This document shows, piece by piece, positions 14,430-21,961 of a stretch of DNA of 45,407 bases. The notes under the pieces are model-generated. The model worked only from the letters and a program-made list of their open reading frames with translations. It was not told the origin of the DNA and ran no database searches. The stretch comes from a virus. The stretch spans positions 1 through 45,407 of the IMG/VR virus record IMGVR_UViG_3300045930_000266; one strand, 5' to 3'. Within the stretch, counting starts at the first letter, position 1. Each line of letters starts with the position of its first letter. The position numbers and the translations under genes are program-made.

Positions 14430-16661
14430 ATGGTCGTTCCCGTTGTCACTGGCTCGCGGCGCGATTGCGGATGCGATGACACTCCTCCCGGCGACTGTCC
14501 GGACGGCGAGGAATGTCTTCCCTCTGACTACATAGACCCCGACGACTGTCCGGGCGAGGGCGCTCCATGCTTCGAGTTCCTCGGGTCGGAGTACGGGGCG
14601 AACATTGACGACGCGACGACCGACCCTCTCGATACGACGGGCGCGTCTCTGCTCGTCGCGTTCGTCACTTGTCCAGTATCTCCCGACGCGCTCACGGACT
14701 CCGAGGGGAATACGTGGGCGAGCTTCGACGAGGACACTCCCGGATCTCACTTCGGGTTCATCTATTACGCGGAGAACCCGACAACGTCGGCGACTCATAC
14801 CGTCAACGTCACGCTTCCGTCCGAGTCGGGGGTAGCGGTCGTCCTCGCGGCGTTCGCGGGTCCCTCGATCTCGGGAGTCTTCGACGTCGGGTCCGGTGTC
14901 AACGGATCCGCCTTCACGGAGGGGAATCTCCGTCCGGGCTCGATCACCCCTTCGGCGGATCACGCTCTCGTCGTCACGATGACGGGCGGCGACGACCTAA
15001 CCGGACCGTACGTCGCGGGCTATCAGATGTTCGAGGAGCATGGCGGCGTAGCGTTCACGGCAAGCGCGATCTATGCCGCCTTTCAAGTCCAGAACGCGGC
15101 GACGGCGACTAACCCGGACTGGACGGCTCCCGAGGTCACTGACCCGGAGACGTGGGGAGGAGCGGTTCTCGCTGTCGCGTTCAATACGGACGTCGAGTGC
15201 GATCCGTCCTCAGCTTGTCCAGATTGCGAACCCGTCCCGGAGTGTGAATGCTGTACGACGACTCCGGTCGTCGTCGAGGCTCCGATCTCGAATCTAGAGT
15301 TCGGCGGGACGGACGTAACCGTCACGTTCGCTGAGATCCCCGAGGACGATGACGTGATCGTCATCACCCTCTACGAGTTCGAGTCGAATGCGGCTCCCGT
15401 CGTGACTTGGCCAGCGGGCTTCGAGGAGATGATCCCTCCGACGCTCGTCTTCGAGACCGACACGGACTCGTATATCGCGGCGGCTTGGAAGCGAGCTAGC
15501 GGCGAGGCGAGCGCGTCATATCAAGTCGACTACTCCGGAGCGGCGGGAGCGAACATCGCTTTCGGGAAGTCCTGGCGCGGCGTCATCGCGACGGGGACCC
15601 CGTTCGTCGGACCGACGACCCCGGAAGGGTTCGCTCCTGGCGGCTCGACGCTCTCGACTGGCGACGTGACGACGGTCGCTCCTCATTCACTCTGGGAAGT
15701 CTGGAAGACCGACAACGGAAGTAACCCGTTCTCGGTCGGCGCGATCCGCTGGCACTACGGAGGCGGCTTCTTCCAAGACAGTTTGGCGAGCTTCTCTCGT
15801 CCGGTCGCGGCGGTCGGCGCGACGGGCGATATGACGATCGAGACCCTCGGTACTTGGGGACTCGGGACGGCGTTCGGCTTCGCGCTCACTCCGGCTTGCT
15901 CTTGTGACTTCTGCGCGTACCGTCCCTTCTGCCTGAGCGAGAACGCGGACGACCCGGCGACGGTGATCCTCGCTCTCTCCCCGTTCGCTTACTACCCAAT
16001 GGACGACGCGTCCGGGCTCATTCAGGACGCGTCCGGGAACGGGAATCACGCGACGGCGGCTCAGGGGACGGCGGCTTACTCTCAGCCTCCGATCACGTCG
16101 AAGACTGGCGACTCGATCCGCTTCGACGGCGACGGCTTCACGATCCCGAAGCCTGATACGACGGTCGGACCGGAGAGCACTTGGTCGTTCATCTGGCTTC
16201 AGCGCGTCGACGCGTGGCAAGGAACCGGATCTCCCGCGGGCGGCTCCTGTCACTTCGGCGTCTCTCAGGCATCGAACAGTGATCTCCTCGTTATCAATAA
16301 CACCGCGGGCGGCGACCTCTATGTGATCTTCACTCAGGACGGCGCGCAGAACTATGCGTCCTATTTCCCCGAGGCGGACACGATCGGACGCGTGGCGGTG
16401 ATCGCTCTCGTCTGCGGCGGGAACGCTCAGGAGTTCTTGTACGTCGACGGGGTCCGATGGGGCGCGGCTCAGGGAGCGGGGACGGGGTCCGGGAACGACC
16501 TCCGGGTCGGCTCGCTGAACGACGGCTTCTTCGCCTTCCCGGACGTCACGATCTCGAACCTCGCGAGCTTCGACCGGGCTCTTACTCACGCTGAGATCAT
16601 CTCGATCACTGAGGCTCTCATGGACGATGCCGCCTTCTCGACCTCCTACGTCCCCGCATGA
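14430..16661 (+). CDS. Multidomain head fibre or decoration protein with LamG-like domain
   Basis: A 743-residue protein. After a Cys-rich start (CGCDDTPPGDCPDGEEC) come two related beta-sandwich-like domains (residues about 50-250 and 290-490; compare VVVLAAFAGPSISG and WGGAVLAVAFNTD with WGLGTAFGFALTP). They are split by Cys-dense linkers (CDPSSACPDCEPVPECECC; CSCDFCAYRPFC). Residues about 515 to 743 form a LamG/concanavalin-like domain: FAYYPMDDASGLIQDASGNG, FDGDGFTIPKP, LYVDGVRWGAA and ISNLASFDRALTHAEI. That domain type binds sugars or surfaces. The place next to the capsid gene and the lack of tail motifs favour a capsid-surface protein that adheres to cells or mucus-like polymers. Confidence 0.7.
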   Translation: MVVPVVTGSRRDCGCDDTPPGDCPDGEECLPSDYIDPDDCPGEGAPCFEFLGSEYGANIDDATTDPLDTTGASLLVAFVTCPVSPDALTDSEGNTWASFDEDTPGSHFGFIYYAENPTTSATHTVNVTLPSESGVAVVLAAFAGPSISGVFDVGSGVNGSAFTEGNLRPGSITPSADHALVVTMTGGDDLTGPYVAGYQMFEEHGGVAFTASAIYAAFQVQNAATATNPDWTAPEVTDPETWGGAVLAVAFNTDVECDPSSACPDCEPVPECECCTTTPVVVEAPISNLEFGGTDVTVTFAEIPEDDDVIVITLYEFESNAAPVVTWPAGFEEMIPPTLVFETDTDSYIAAAWKRASGEASASYQVDYSGAAGANIAFGKSWRGVIATGTPFVGPTTPEGFAPGGSTLSTGDVTTVAPHSLWEVWKTDNGSNPFSVGAIRWHYGGGFFQDSLASFSRPVAAVGATGDMTIETLGTWGLGTAFGFALTPACSCDFCAYRPFCLSENADDPATVILALSPFAYYPMDDASGLIQDASGNGNHATAAQGTAAYSQPPITSKTGDSIRFDGDGFTIPKPDTTVGPESTWSFIWLQRVDAWQGTGSPAGGSCHFGVSQASNSDLLVINNTAGGDLYVIFTQDGAQNYASYFPEADTIGRVAVIALVCGGNAQEFLYVDGVRWGAAQGAGTGSGNDLRVGSLNDGFFAFPDVTISNLASFDRALTHAEIISITEALMDDAAFSTSYVPA

Positions 16662-16674
16662 TCCCCGATCGTTC

Positions 16675-16701
16675 CATTTACGCGACCGATCCGCTTACGA
16701 T
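16675..16701 (+). promoter_or_regulatory. Late-type promoter 3, for the probable tail-tube gene
   Basis: CATTTAC at 16675-16681, 14 bases, TACGAT at 16696-16701. It lies in the 71-base gap between the decoration protein and ATG 16733, with a leader of about 25 bases and a GAGGAGGAG ribosome site. The match to the capsid promoter extends over TCGTTCCATTTACG. Confidence 0.65.
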
Positions 16702-16732
16702 GCGGACCGAGACCTCCGAGGAGGAGTAACCG

Positions 16733-17404
16733 ATGCCGAATCCCCATTGCTTCGGATCCGTTCAGGCTTGCGCGATGCGCGTCGGCAAGCTCGACGCGGC
16801 GGGCGCTCCCGACCCCGGAGCCGACAATCTCTACGTGACCGACTCCCTGATTCAAGTCCAGACGTCCTACGAGATCGAGACGGGCGAGGAGTTCATTCAG
16901 AAGAACGGTTGCGGGGCGATCTGTCAGAACTTCAAGGAGCAAGACAAGTTGAAGCGCGTCACGTTGGAGCTTCAGCTATGCCAGTACGACTACGAGCTTC
17001 TCGCGCTCATGCTCGACGCGACCCCGATCACTGGCGACCTCGTCACTCCGGGCGGGACGATCGGTATCGTCCTCCCGTCCTCGACGGCTCCCGCTTCGGA
17101 CGGCGTCTCCTTGGAGATCTGGTCGAAGGCTTGGGATGGTGGAAGCCAGGCGGTCTCCGCTCTGGGCGATCCGCTCTATCACCATTTCGCTTGGCCGAAG
17201 ACGACTTGGGTTCCCGGTCAGCGAACGATCGAAGCGGGAATCCTCGTGATCCCGGTGTCCGGTATCGGGACGGAGAACCCGACGATCGGCGACGGTCCCG
17301 CGAACGACTTCCCGATCTGGGGTCCCGAGGGTCCCGAGTTGACGTTCCTCGACGACGAGATCCCCGAGGCGGTCTGCGGTTACCAGGCTCTCGTAGCGAG
17401 CTAG
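16733..17404 (+). CDS. Probable major tail (tube) protein
   Basis: A 223-residue protein with IQVQTSYEIETGEEFIQKNG, CGAICQNFKEQDKLKRVTLE and LQLCQYDYELLALMLD near the N-terminus. These fit a family of actinophage major tail proteins in which an ordered G-E-E-F-x-Q-x-N motif precedes a K-R-V-x-L-E strand. It has its own late promoter and strong ribosome site, as expected for an abundant tube subunit. No other tail-tube candidate lies between tail terminator and chaperone. The position before the connectors is unusual. A second head structural role is the alternative. Confidence 0.65.
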   Translation: MPNPHCFGSVQACAMRVGKLDAAGAPDPGADNLYVTDSLIQVQTSYEIETGEEFIQKNGCGAICQNFKEQDKLKRVTLELQLCQYDYELLALMLDATPITGDLVTPGGTIGIVLPSSTAPASDGVSLEIWSKAWDGGSQAVSALGDPLYHHFAWPKTTWVPGQRTIEAGILVIPVSGIGTENPTIGDGPANDFPIWGPEGPELTFLDDEIPEAVCGYQALVAS

Positions 17405-17449
17405 ACGTCTAGGCCGATGGGGTCACGCGGTACGGGGACTCCGTGATCG

Positions 17450-17881
17450 GTGTCTCTCTCCGCGGTCATAGGTCAGAGCCTCACTGTCGACGTCGGGCGC
17501 GCGTCGATAATCGCGCTCTCCGTGCTCGTCTTGTCGGGAGGAATGCGGCTCCTCTGGGGATGGCTCATGAAGAGCGCGCGTGAGGACTTCCGGGACTCGA
17601 TCGGGAAAGTCGTCGACGAGAAGATCGGCTCGATCTCGGCGAGCCTCTCGACGATGAGCGCGGATCTCGGCGCGCTCGCGGAAGCTCTGAAGGAAGAGCG
17701 GAGGGAACGCGACGATCTCCGGAAGCTCATCGCTGACGCGATCGACGATCTCACTCAGGGGCACGAGGAGACCCTCAGGAGCCACGAGGAGACCCGGAAG
17801 ACGCTCGTCGTTCACGGCTCATGGATCGAGCAGATCGCGGCGGGAGCGGGGATCGTGCTCGACCCCGACGTCAGATCGTAG
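17450..17881 (+). CDS. Membrane-anchored coiled-coil protein
   Basis: A 143-residue protein from GTG 17450. Residues 17 to 40 form one membrane helix (RASIIALSVLVLSGGMRLLW) and residues 45 to 115 a long charged coiled coil (DFRDSIGKVVDEKIGSISAS, then EERRERDDLRKLIADAIDD) with a repeated SHEETRKT/GHEETLRS pair. The layout could be a holin-like or spanin-like protein or a membrane anchor. It is far from the amidase, so a lysis role is uncertain. Confidence 0.6.
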   Translation: MSLSAVIGQSLTVDVGRASIIALSVLVLSGGMRLLWGWLMKSAREDFRDSIGKVVDEKIGSISASLSTMSADLGALAEALKEERRERDDLRKLIADAIDDLTQGHEETLRSHEETRKTLVVHGSWIEQIAAGAGIVLDPDVRS

Positions 17882-17890
17882 GCTCCGCTC

Positions 17891-18673
17891 ATGAGTGACG
17901 ACTTCCCGCTCTGCGGCTCGTGGGCGACGAACGACGAGGCTCGTCTCTGTCCGGGCTTCGATGACATCGAGGACGACGGTCTCTTCGGTCTGACGAACCT
18001 CCTCCGAGCGTCGACGTATCTCCTCTACCTCCTCTCAGCGAAGCGGTATCCGGGGATCTGTGAGGACTTCGTCCGTCCGCCTTCGGTCTGCGATGACGGG
18101 CGATGCTGCCGGGACTCGTGCTCGTGCTGTCATCACGGCGTCTCGAAGCTCACCCTCGGCGCGTACCCTCTCCGGGAGATCATCGAGGTCGAGATCGACG
18201 GCGAGCTTCTCGACGCGTCGGAGTACCAGATCTTGAACCGTCGCTTCCTCCTGCGGATGGCGGACGTCGACGGGAACCGGCAGAAGTGGCCAGGGATCCA
18301 GAGGCTCGACCTCCCCTTCGGGGATCCGGGGACGTGGGGAGTCCGGTTCACCTATGGCCAGGCTCCTCCTCTCCCCGGTCAGATGGCGTCGATCGCGTAC
18401 GCGCGGGAGCTAGGGAAGGCTTGCTCGGGGGATCCGGGATGCAAGCTCCCCGCTCGGGTCCAGTCCGTCGCGCGGCAAGGCGTGACGATGGTCATCGGCG
18501 ACCCGAACGCTTTCCTCGTCGCGGGTCTGACCGGGCTCTCCGAGTCGGACTCGTGGCTCGCGGCGGAACGGTACGCGGCTCGGAACCGACGTCCCGCTTT
18601 CGTGAACCCGGACTTCATCCTCTGCGGCGAGCAAGGCGTCTCTCGTCTCTCAGGAGACGTCCTTCAGAGCTAG
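17891..18673 (+). CDS. Head-to-tail adaptor (connector)
   Basis: A 260-residue protein. It begins with CGSWATNDEARLCPGFDDIE and a helix with LLRASTYLLYLLSAKRYPGI, followed by a Cys cluster (CDDGRCCRDSCSCCHHG). The rest is beta rich: YPLREIIEVEIDGELLDASE, YQILNRRFLLRMADV and GTWGVRFTYGQAPP, then two helices. The Y-P-x-x-x-I-x-x-V-x-x-D-G and W-x-V-x-Y-x-x-G pattern is that of actinophage head-tail connector proteins. It sits at the end of the head module and overlaps the convergent leftward island by four bases. Confidence 0.7.
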   Translation: MSDDFPLCGSWATNDEARLCPGFDDIEDDGLFGLTNLLRASTYLLYLLSAKRYPGICEDFVRPPSVCDDGRCCRDSCSCCHHGVSKLTLGAYPLREIIEVEIDGELLDASEYQILNRRFLLRMADVDGNRQKWPGIQRLDLPFGDPGTWGVRFTYGQAPPLPGQMASIAYARELGKACSGDPGCKLPARVQSVARQGVTMVIGDPNAFLVAGLTGLSESDSWLAAERYAARNRRPAFVNPDFILCGEQGVSRLSGDVLQS

Positions 18674-18897
18674 GGCGACGACGGCGGCTTCGAGTCGACT
18701 CCGGGGCTCTGAGGCGATCTGAGGGCTTTCGAGCAGACGGGACAGAGGTCGTCCGCGAACGCTCGACGTCGACTCCGGCTCCATCCCTCGGAGCGGGCGT
18801 GAAGTCGAGCCTCGCTCATCGTCGACCCCGGAGGATCCGTGACGGTCCCGCATCGGTCACAAGTGACGATGAAGTAGCTCACGCGCTCGACGCTCAC
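18670..18897 (-). CDS. Zinc-ribbon protein, last gene of leftward island 1
   Basis: A 75-residue protein from GTG 18897. It carries CDRCG near residue 13 and CPVCS near residue 52, a complete zinc-ribbon pair, with a helical stretch (MSEARLHARSEGWSRSRRRA) between. This is the small two-knuckle format seen repeatedly in actinophage accessory genes (another is at 4789). The C-terminus is Pro/Ser rich. It overlaps the 3' end of the connector gene on the other strand. Confidence 0.65.
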   Translation of the reverse strand: MSVERVSYFIVTCDRCGTVTDPPGSTMSEARLHARSEGWSRSRRRAFADDLCPVCSKALRSPQSPGVDSKPPSSP

Positions 18898-19064
18898 GAC
18901 TCCATCTCGCGGCGGATCTCGGTCACCCGGTCGCGGCAGTACGAGGAGAGGTAACCGAGGATCTCGATCGACTCCTCCTGAGAGAGCTTCTTCGAGTCCT
19001 CCGCCTTCTCGGCGATCTCCTCGACGAGAGCTTCGATGATCTCCTCGATCTCACCCTCGGTCAC
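18894..19064 (-). CDS. Acidic helical microprotein, 56 aa
   Basis: A GTG at 19064, overlapping the previous TGA, opens a 56-residue frame: MTEGEIEEIIEALVEEIAEK, then AEDSKKLSQEESIEILGYLS, then a basic end with one Cys. The first half is a strongly acidic amphipathic helix. Its stop overlaps the next start (GTGA). Because it fills exactly the gap between coupled genes, it is likely real. Function unknown. Confidence 0.65.
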   Translation of the reverse strand: MTEGEIEEIIEALVEEIAEKAEDSKKLSQEESIEILGYLSSYCRDRVTEIRREMES

Positions 19065-19294
19065 GGAGAGACCTCCGCGGCGAGGCGGATGAGATGGTGA
19101 AGAGCGACGTCCTCCCGGTTCTCTGCCGAGAGACGGAAGAGCGACGGCTCCCAGAGGATCACTCCGGAGGGGACCATCCGCTCGGAGCGGTAGTCGGCGA
19201 CGACCCGGAACATTCCGTCCGAGGGATCCTCGACGACCCTGAGCCTCGTGATCGAGGCGGGCGAGACGTACTCAGCGGTTCGAGCGTTCATCAT
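19061..19294 (-). CDS. Hypothetical protein, 77 aa
   Basis: Begins MMNARTAEYVSPASITRLRV. It is beta rich in the centre (FRVVADYRSERMVPSGVILW) with a C-terminal helix that includes two adjacent His (VALHHLIRLAAEV). The start overlaps the upstream gene's stop region (ATGA), so it is co-translated. No recognised family. Confidence 0.6.
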   Translation of the reverse strand: MMNARTAEYVSPASITRLRVVEDPSDGMFRVVADYRSERMVPSGVILWEPSLFRLSAENREDVALHHLIRLAAEVSP

Positions 19295-19512
19295 GAGCGG
19301 TGCTTCTCCTCTGTGTCGAGAGCGTCGAGGTAAGCCTCGAACGCTGAGATCTCCTCGGGACGCTCGGGAAGGGAGCGGTAGTACCGGTCCATCTCCTCGC
19401 GGTCTGCGGCTTCGTCGAGATCCTCGGGGGTCCAGACGTTCTCGGGCTCGACGTCGTCAGCTTCGACGACGACGTCCGCCCGGTTCAGATCGAAGGCTTC
19501 ATCCCAAGTCAT
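19291..19512 (-). CDS. Acidic hypothetical protein, 73 aa
   Basis: A very acidic protein (DDVEPENVWTPEDLDEAADR) beginning MTWDEAFDLNRADVVVEADD. High Asp/Glu with short helices recalls DNA-mimic or anti-restriction proteins, but composition alone does not prove that. It lies three bases downstream of the island's first gene, so it shares the leaderless promoter at 19711-19744. Confidence 0.55.
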   Translation of the reverse strand: MTWDEAFDLNRADVVVEADDVEPENVWTPEDLDEAADREEMDRYYRSLPERPEEISAFEAYLDALDTEEKHRS

Positions 19513-19515
19513 GGC

Positions 19516-19704
19516 TCAGACCTCCCGGACGATCTCGTGATCGTGGCTGAAGTATCCGGCGCAAGTGACCCCGGCGCTCTGCTGAGGGTGCTCATTCTGC
19601 GCCTTGTGGTACTGGACGAAGGTCGGGGTTCCGTGGCGACCGATGATCGCGAGACCCTCGAATCCGCAGATCGAGCACTTGACGAGGTGGGTTCCCTTGC
19701 GCAT
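19516..19704 (-). CDS. Zinc-finger-like small protein, first gene of its operon
   Basis: A 62-residue protein beginning MRKGTHLVKCSICGFEGLAI. CSIC plus later H and C residues (YHKAQNEHPQQSAGVTCAGYFSHDH, written as separate runs YHKAQNEHP and TCAGYFSHDH) suit a single zinc site. The ATG lies six bases after the -10 box of a consensus promoter, so the mRNA is predicted to be leaderless. Confidence 0.65.
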   Translation of the reverse strand: MRKGTHLVKCSICGFEGLAIIGRHGTPTFVQYHKAQNEHPQQSAGVTCAGYFSHDHEIVREV

Positions 19705-19710
19705 GGATCT

Positions 19711-19744
19711 AGTAAAGCATCCCCGAGCGGATTCGTCAAGTACC
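19711..19744 (-). promoter_or_regulatory. Leaderless promoter of the GGTACTTGAC family, copy 1
   Basis: Read on the minus strand: GGTACTTGAC (19744-19735), -35 TTGACG (19739-19734), 17 bases, -10 TTTACT (19716-19711), AGATCC, then ATG 19704. The 17-base spacing is ideal for a sigma-70 type factor, and the predicted start of transcription is the A of ATG. The GATGCTTTACT core is shared with copies at 30098, 40065 and 41106. Confidence 0.75.
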
Positions 19745-19749
19745 TTTCC

Positions 19750-21006
19750 TCACCTTTCGACCGAATAGATCCGAGGCTTCTCGACCAGAGGCTTTCCCTC
19801 GGGACCCTTCACGTAGGACTCGACCCGGATCCGCTTCCGGAGCTTCATCCCCGGTCCGTACGCTTGCCAGCGCCAGTGATCCCGGACGCGCCACCGGTGC
19901 GAATACTGGCGGTCGAGACGCTTCCGCTCCGCTCGCTCCTCGTCGCTCAGAGCGACGGCGGGGTCGTAGAGACGGCGGAGATGGATCACCCGAACGGCGA
20001 GGTCGGGACGCTTCGACCGGGCGACCCTCCGCTGAGCGTGGCGCTCGGGACGGTAGGGGACCTCGACGGCGACCTCCTCGGTCATGAGTCGCCACAAGGC
20101 GAAGAGGAAGCGGCGGATGATCGTCTGCTCCTCGTTCTTCACGGCTTCGCCTTCGAGGAGCTTCGGCTCGGGGATCCCGGCGAGCTTCTCGTCCCGCGTC
20201 CAAGAGGGCGGGCTCTCGTTCAGGCGAGCGGTCTCCTCCTCGGTCGCGGCGCGCCATGGTGCATCGAATCCCCATCCCATCGTTTCCCAGGGGACCCAGG
20301 AGATCCCTTCCCGCTCGATGAGCCCGATCGCGGTCTCGCCTTTCGAGTTCGGTTCTTGGAACGCTTTCGAGTGGCGGTTTAGCTCTGCGATCTCGCGTCC
20401 CCGAGTGAAGCTGAGGATCGTCACTCCCTTACCGTCGAGGTCTCCGGCGATCTCCTCGGTCTTCGACGTGACGCGCTCACGCGTTGTCCATCCGATCACG
20501 CGTACCGGAACCCGGTTCGAGCGGGCGAGACCCTCGAAGTATTCGGTCGCGTCGATCGAGCCTCCGAGCGTCAGGGGCGACCCGAGCCAGACCGTCCCGA
20601 CTTCGAGCGGGACGTCCTCGGGTCGAAGCGTCGGGTCGTCGGGAAGCGCGTTCGCGAGGTCGGAGATGATCTTCACCATCCGGGGAGTGACGTAGACCGT
20701 CCCGCTCCCGCCGATGACGTCGTCGAAGAGGGCGAGCCATCCTCGGGTGAGAAGCTGACCCTCCGCTTCGTGAGCGAAGGCGGGGTCGATCGAGAGCGGG
20801 ACGTTCCCTCCCTCGACCGTCAAGTTCCGATGCGCGTAGTAGTCGACGTGAGCGCGGGCGATCCCTCGTCCGTGGGGAGAGTGGAAGAAGCCGACGAGGT
20901 CGAGGATCCCGTCGAGCGCGTCGAGCGGACGCGTCCCGGTCTCCTCTGCGGCGGCGGCGATCTCGTCGAAGGTCTTCGCGTCGACGATCGTCCGATGCTC
21001 GGTCAC
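19750..21006 (-). CDS. Conserved actinobacterial accessory protein, 418 aa, function unknown
   Basis: The largest gene of the leftward islands. GTG 21006 is chosen because it overlaps the upstream TGA; the upstream in-frame extension is Arg-rich shadow sequence. Residues 1 to 300 are a soluble alpha/beta domain (ARAHVDYYAHRNLTVEGGNV; VYVTPRMVKIISDLANALPD). Residues about 330 to 418 have HLRRLYDPAVALSD, HRWRVRDHWRWQAYGPGMKL and VESYVKGPEGKPLVEKPRIY. That last pattern (R-x-H-W-R-x-Q-x-Y-G ... KGPEG-x-P) recurs in my memory of uncharacterised proteins from actinobacterial plasmids, phages and chromosomes. A role in host takeover or defence is possible but not shown. Confidence 0.6.
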   Translation of the reverse strand: MTEHRTIVDAKTFDEIAAAAEETGTRPLDALDGILDLVGFFHSPHGRGIARAHVDYYAHRNLTVEGGNVPLSIDPAFAHEAEGQLLTRGWLALFDDVIGGSGTVYVTPRMVKIISDLANALPDDPTLRPEDVPLEVGTVWLGSPLTLGGSIDATEYFEGLARSNRVPVRVIGWTTRERVTSKTEEIAGDLDGKGVTILSFTRGREIAELNRHSKAFQEPNSKGETAIGLIEREGISWVPWETMGWGFDAPWRAATEEETARLNESPPSWTRDEKLAGIPEPKLLEGEAVKNEEQTIIRRFLFALWRLMTEEVAVEVPYRPERHAQRRVARSKRPDLAVRVIHLRRLYDPAVALSDEERAERKRLDRQYSHRWRVRDHWRWQAYGPGMKLRKRIRVESYVKGPEGKPLVEKPRIYSVER

Positions 21007-21119
21007 TGCTCGTCCTCGGGATCGAAGTCGAGCGCGTCGAGGATCTCGAAGTCGTCGTCTCGGGTGAACCCGAAGAACGCGTCGAGCTTCCGGGCGATGC
21101 GGCGAACGAGGTCGATCAC
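21003..21119 (-). CDS. Acidic microprotein, 38 aa
   Basis: GTG 21119 overlaps the upstream stop, and the TGA overlaps GTG 21006 of the 418-aa gene. The protein reads MIDLVRRIARKLDAFFGFTR followed by an acidic tail (DDDFEILDALDFDPEDEQ): a basic amphipathic helix then an acidic tail. Its exact fit between two coupled genes supports translation. It may be an accessory subunit or translation coupler. Confidence 0.5.
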   Translation of the reverse strand: MIDLVRRIARKLDAFFGFTRDDDFEILDALDFDPEDEQ

Positions 21120-21367
21120 GAGTCGACCCTCCGGATCTCCGCCTTCGTCGCGAGGCGACAACGGTCGACAGGAACGTGACGGTACGAGGCGCGTCCCGCG
21201 GCTCCTCCGTAGAGACAGAGCGACCCGTCGCGGTTCGCTCCCTGGCATCGGTAGAGACCATGCCATCCGTTCACTCGGACCCATGAGCCGATGGTGAACG
21301 GCGCGGGCGGAATGATCGTCTCGGGCTTCGGCGTGAGCGCGTCACGTCCGGTGAGACGCGCGCTCAT
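21116..21367 (-). CDS. Hypothetical protein, 83 aa, SH3-like
   Basis: The core FTIGSWVRVNGWHGLYRCQG, then two Cys and a Tyr-rich strand (SLCLYGGAAGRASYRHVPVD), resembles a small SH3 or KOW-like beta-barrel: G-x-x-V-R-V-x-G-W-x-G-x-Y-x-V. Such folds bind nucleic acid or peptides. The first 20 residues are Pro/Thr rich. Coupled at both ends to its neighbours. Confidence 0.55.
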   Translation of the reverse strand: MSARLTGRDALTPKPETIIPPAPFTIGSWVRVNGWHGLYRCQGANRDGSLCLYGGAAGRASYRHVPVDRCRLATKAEIRRVDS

Positions 21368-21681
21368 CGGACGTCCTCGGGGTGAAGGTGCTCGGGGAGA
21401 ACTTGACGCTCGATGGAGCGGACGGTCGAGCTAGCGGAGCCGACGATCGAGCGGAGGAAGTCGTCGCGCTCGACGTCGAGGTCGGCGTAGTAGCGAGCGT
21501 CGGAGAGAAGCTCTCGGACGGTCTCGATGCGGCAGACGATCGCGGTCGTCTTCACTCCGGTTCGAGAGAGCCAGATCGCTCGGGGAGTCGCGGGGTCGGT
21601 CTCGTCCTTCGCGATGAAGGCGAGGTCTCGCGAGAGATGGTCGTCGAGGAAGATCGTCGGGACGGAGATCCGCTTCATCAT
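21364..21681 (-). CDS. Hypothetical protein, 105 aa
   Basis: Begins MMKRISVPTIFLDDHLSRDL. A mixed alpha/beta N-terminal half (IWLSRTGVKTTAIVCRIETV) is followed by a long helical C-terminus (RELLSDARYYADLDVERDDF). No motif known to me. Its start overlaps the preceding gene's TGA, and it is part of the operon from the promoter at 21865-21897. Confidence 0.6.
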   Translation of the reverse strand: MMKRISVPTIFLDDHLSRDLAFIAKDETDPATPRAIWLSRTGVKTTAIVCRIETVRELLSDARYYADLDVERDDFLRSIVGSASSTVRSIERQVLPEHLHPEDVR

Positions 21682-21857
21682 CGCTCGACCTCCGCGTCCT
21701 CTGCGGCGATGGCGAGGCGAAGCTCGTCGATCAGTCGAGCGAGAGCGGGACGGTTGGCGGTGATGCGTCCCGGCGAACCGGGAACTTCGGTCGAGGTCTC
21801 GTCGGCATCGAGGTACGCGACGAGACGGCGGGCGGCGATGGAAGTTGTAGTCGTCAT
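21678..21857 (-). CDS. Small hypothetical protein, 59 aa, first gene of operon
   Basis: ATG 21857 lies seven bases after the -10 box and opens MTTTTSIAARRLVAYLDADE, ending in helix ALARLIDELRLAIAAEDAEV. The frame ends in TGA overlapping ATG 21681. No Shine-Dalgarno is present, consistent with leaderless expression. Probably a two-helix protein. It is divergent from the gene at 21962, with which it shares a control region. Confidence 0.65.
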   Translation of the reverse strand: MTTTTSIAARRLVAYLDADETSTEVPGSPGRITANRPALARLIDELRLAIAAEDAEVER

Positions 21858-21864
21858 GAAGAGG

Positions 21865-21897
21865 AGTTTAGCAAACCGGGAGCAGAAGTCAAGTACC
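21865..21897 (-). promoter_or_regulatory. Leaderless promoter of the GGTACTTGAC family, copy 2
   Basis: Minus strand: GGTACTTGAC (21897-21888), -35 TTGACT, 16 bases, -10 TAAACT (21870-21865), CCTCTTC, then ATG 21857. One base shorter spacer than the other copies. It is divergent from copy 3 with CCTGACCAGGG between them. Confidence 0.7.
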
Positions 21898-21899
21898 TA

Positions 21900-21912
21900 T
21901 CCTGACCAGGGA
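21900..21912. promoter_or_regulatory. Operator-like CCTGACCAGGG, site 1
   Basis: TCCTGACCAGGGA lies between the two divergent GGTACTTGAC promoters. It is an imperfect inverted repeat (CCTG/CAGG) and matches CCCTGGTCAGGG at 30160-30171, which also lies in a divergent region. This is where a regulator acting on both promoters would be expected. Confidence 0.45.
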
Positions 21913-21920
21913 GAATGTAA

Positions 21921-21955
21921 GGTACTTGACGAGTCGACGAATCTCGACGTACTCT
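21921..21955 (+). promoter_or_regulatory. Leaderless promoter of the GGTACTTGAC family, copy 3 (rightward)
   Basis: GGTACTTGAC (21921-21930), -35 TTGACG (21926-21931), 18 bases, -10 TACTCT (21950-21955), TCTCGT, then ATG 21962. The only rightward member of the family, and back to back with copy 2. Confidence 0.7.
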
Positions 21956-21961
21956 TCTCGT

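Noticed and set aside
15687-16589. Long minus-strand frame in the LamG protein gene
   Set aside because: Arg/Glu/Val composition with no motif; the plus strand carries a recognisable LamG domain.
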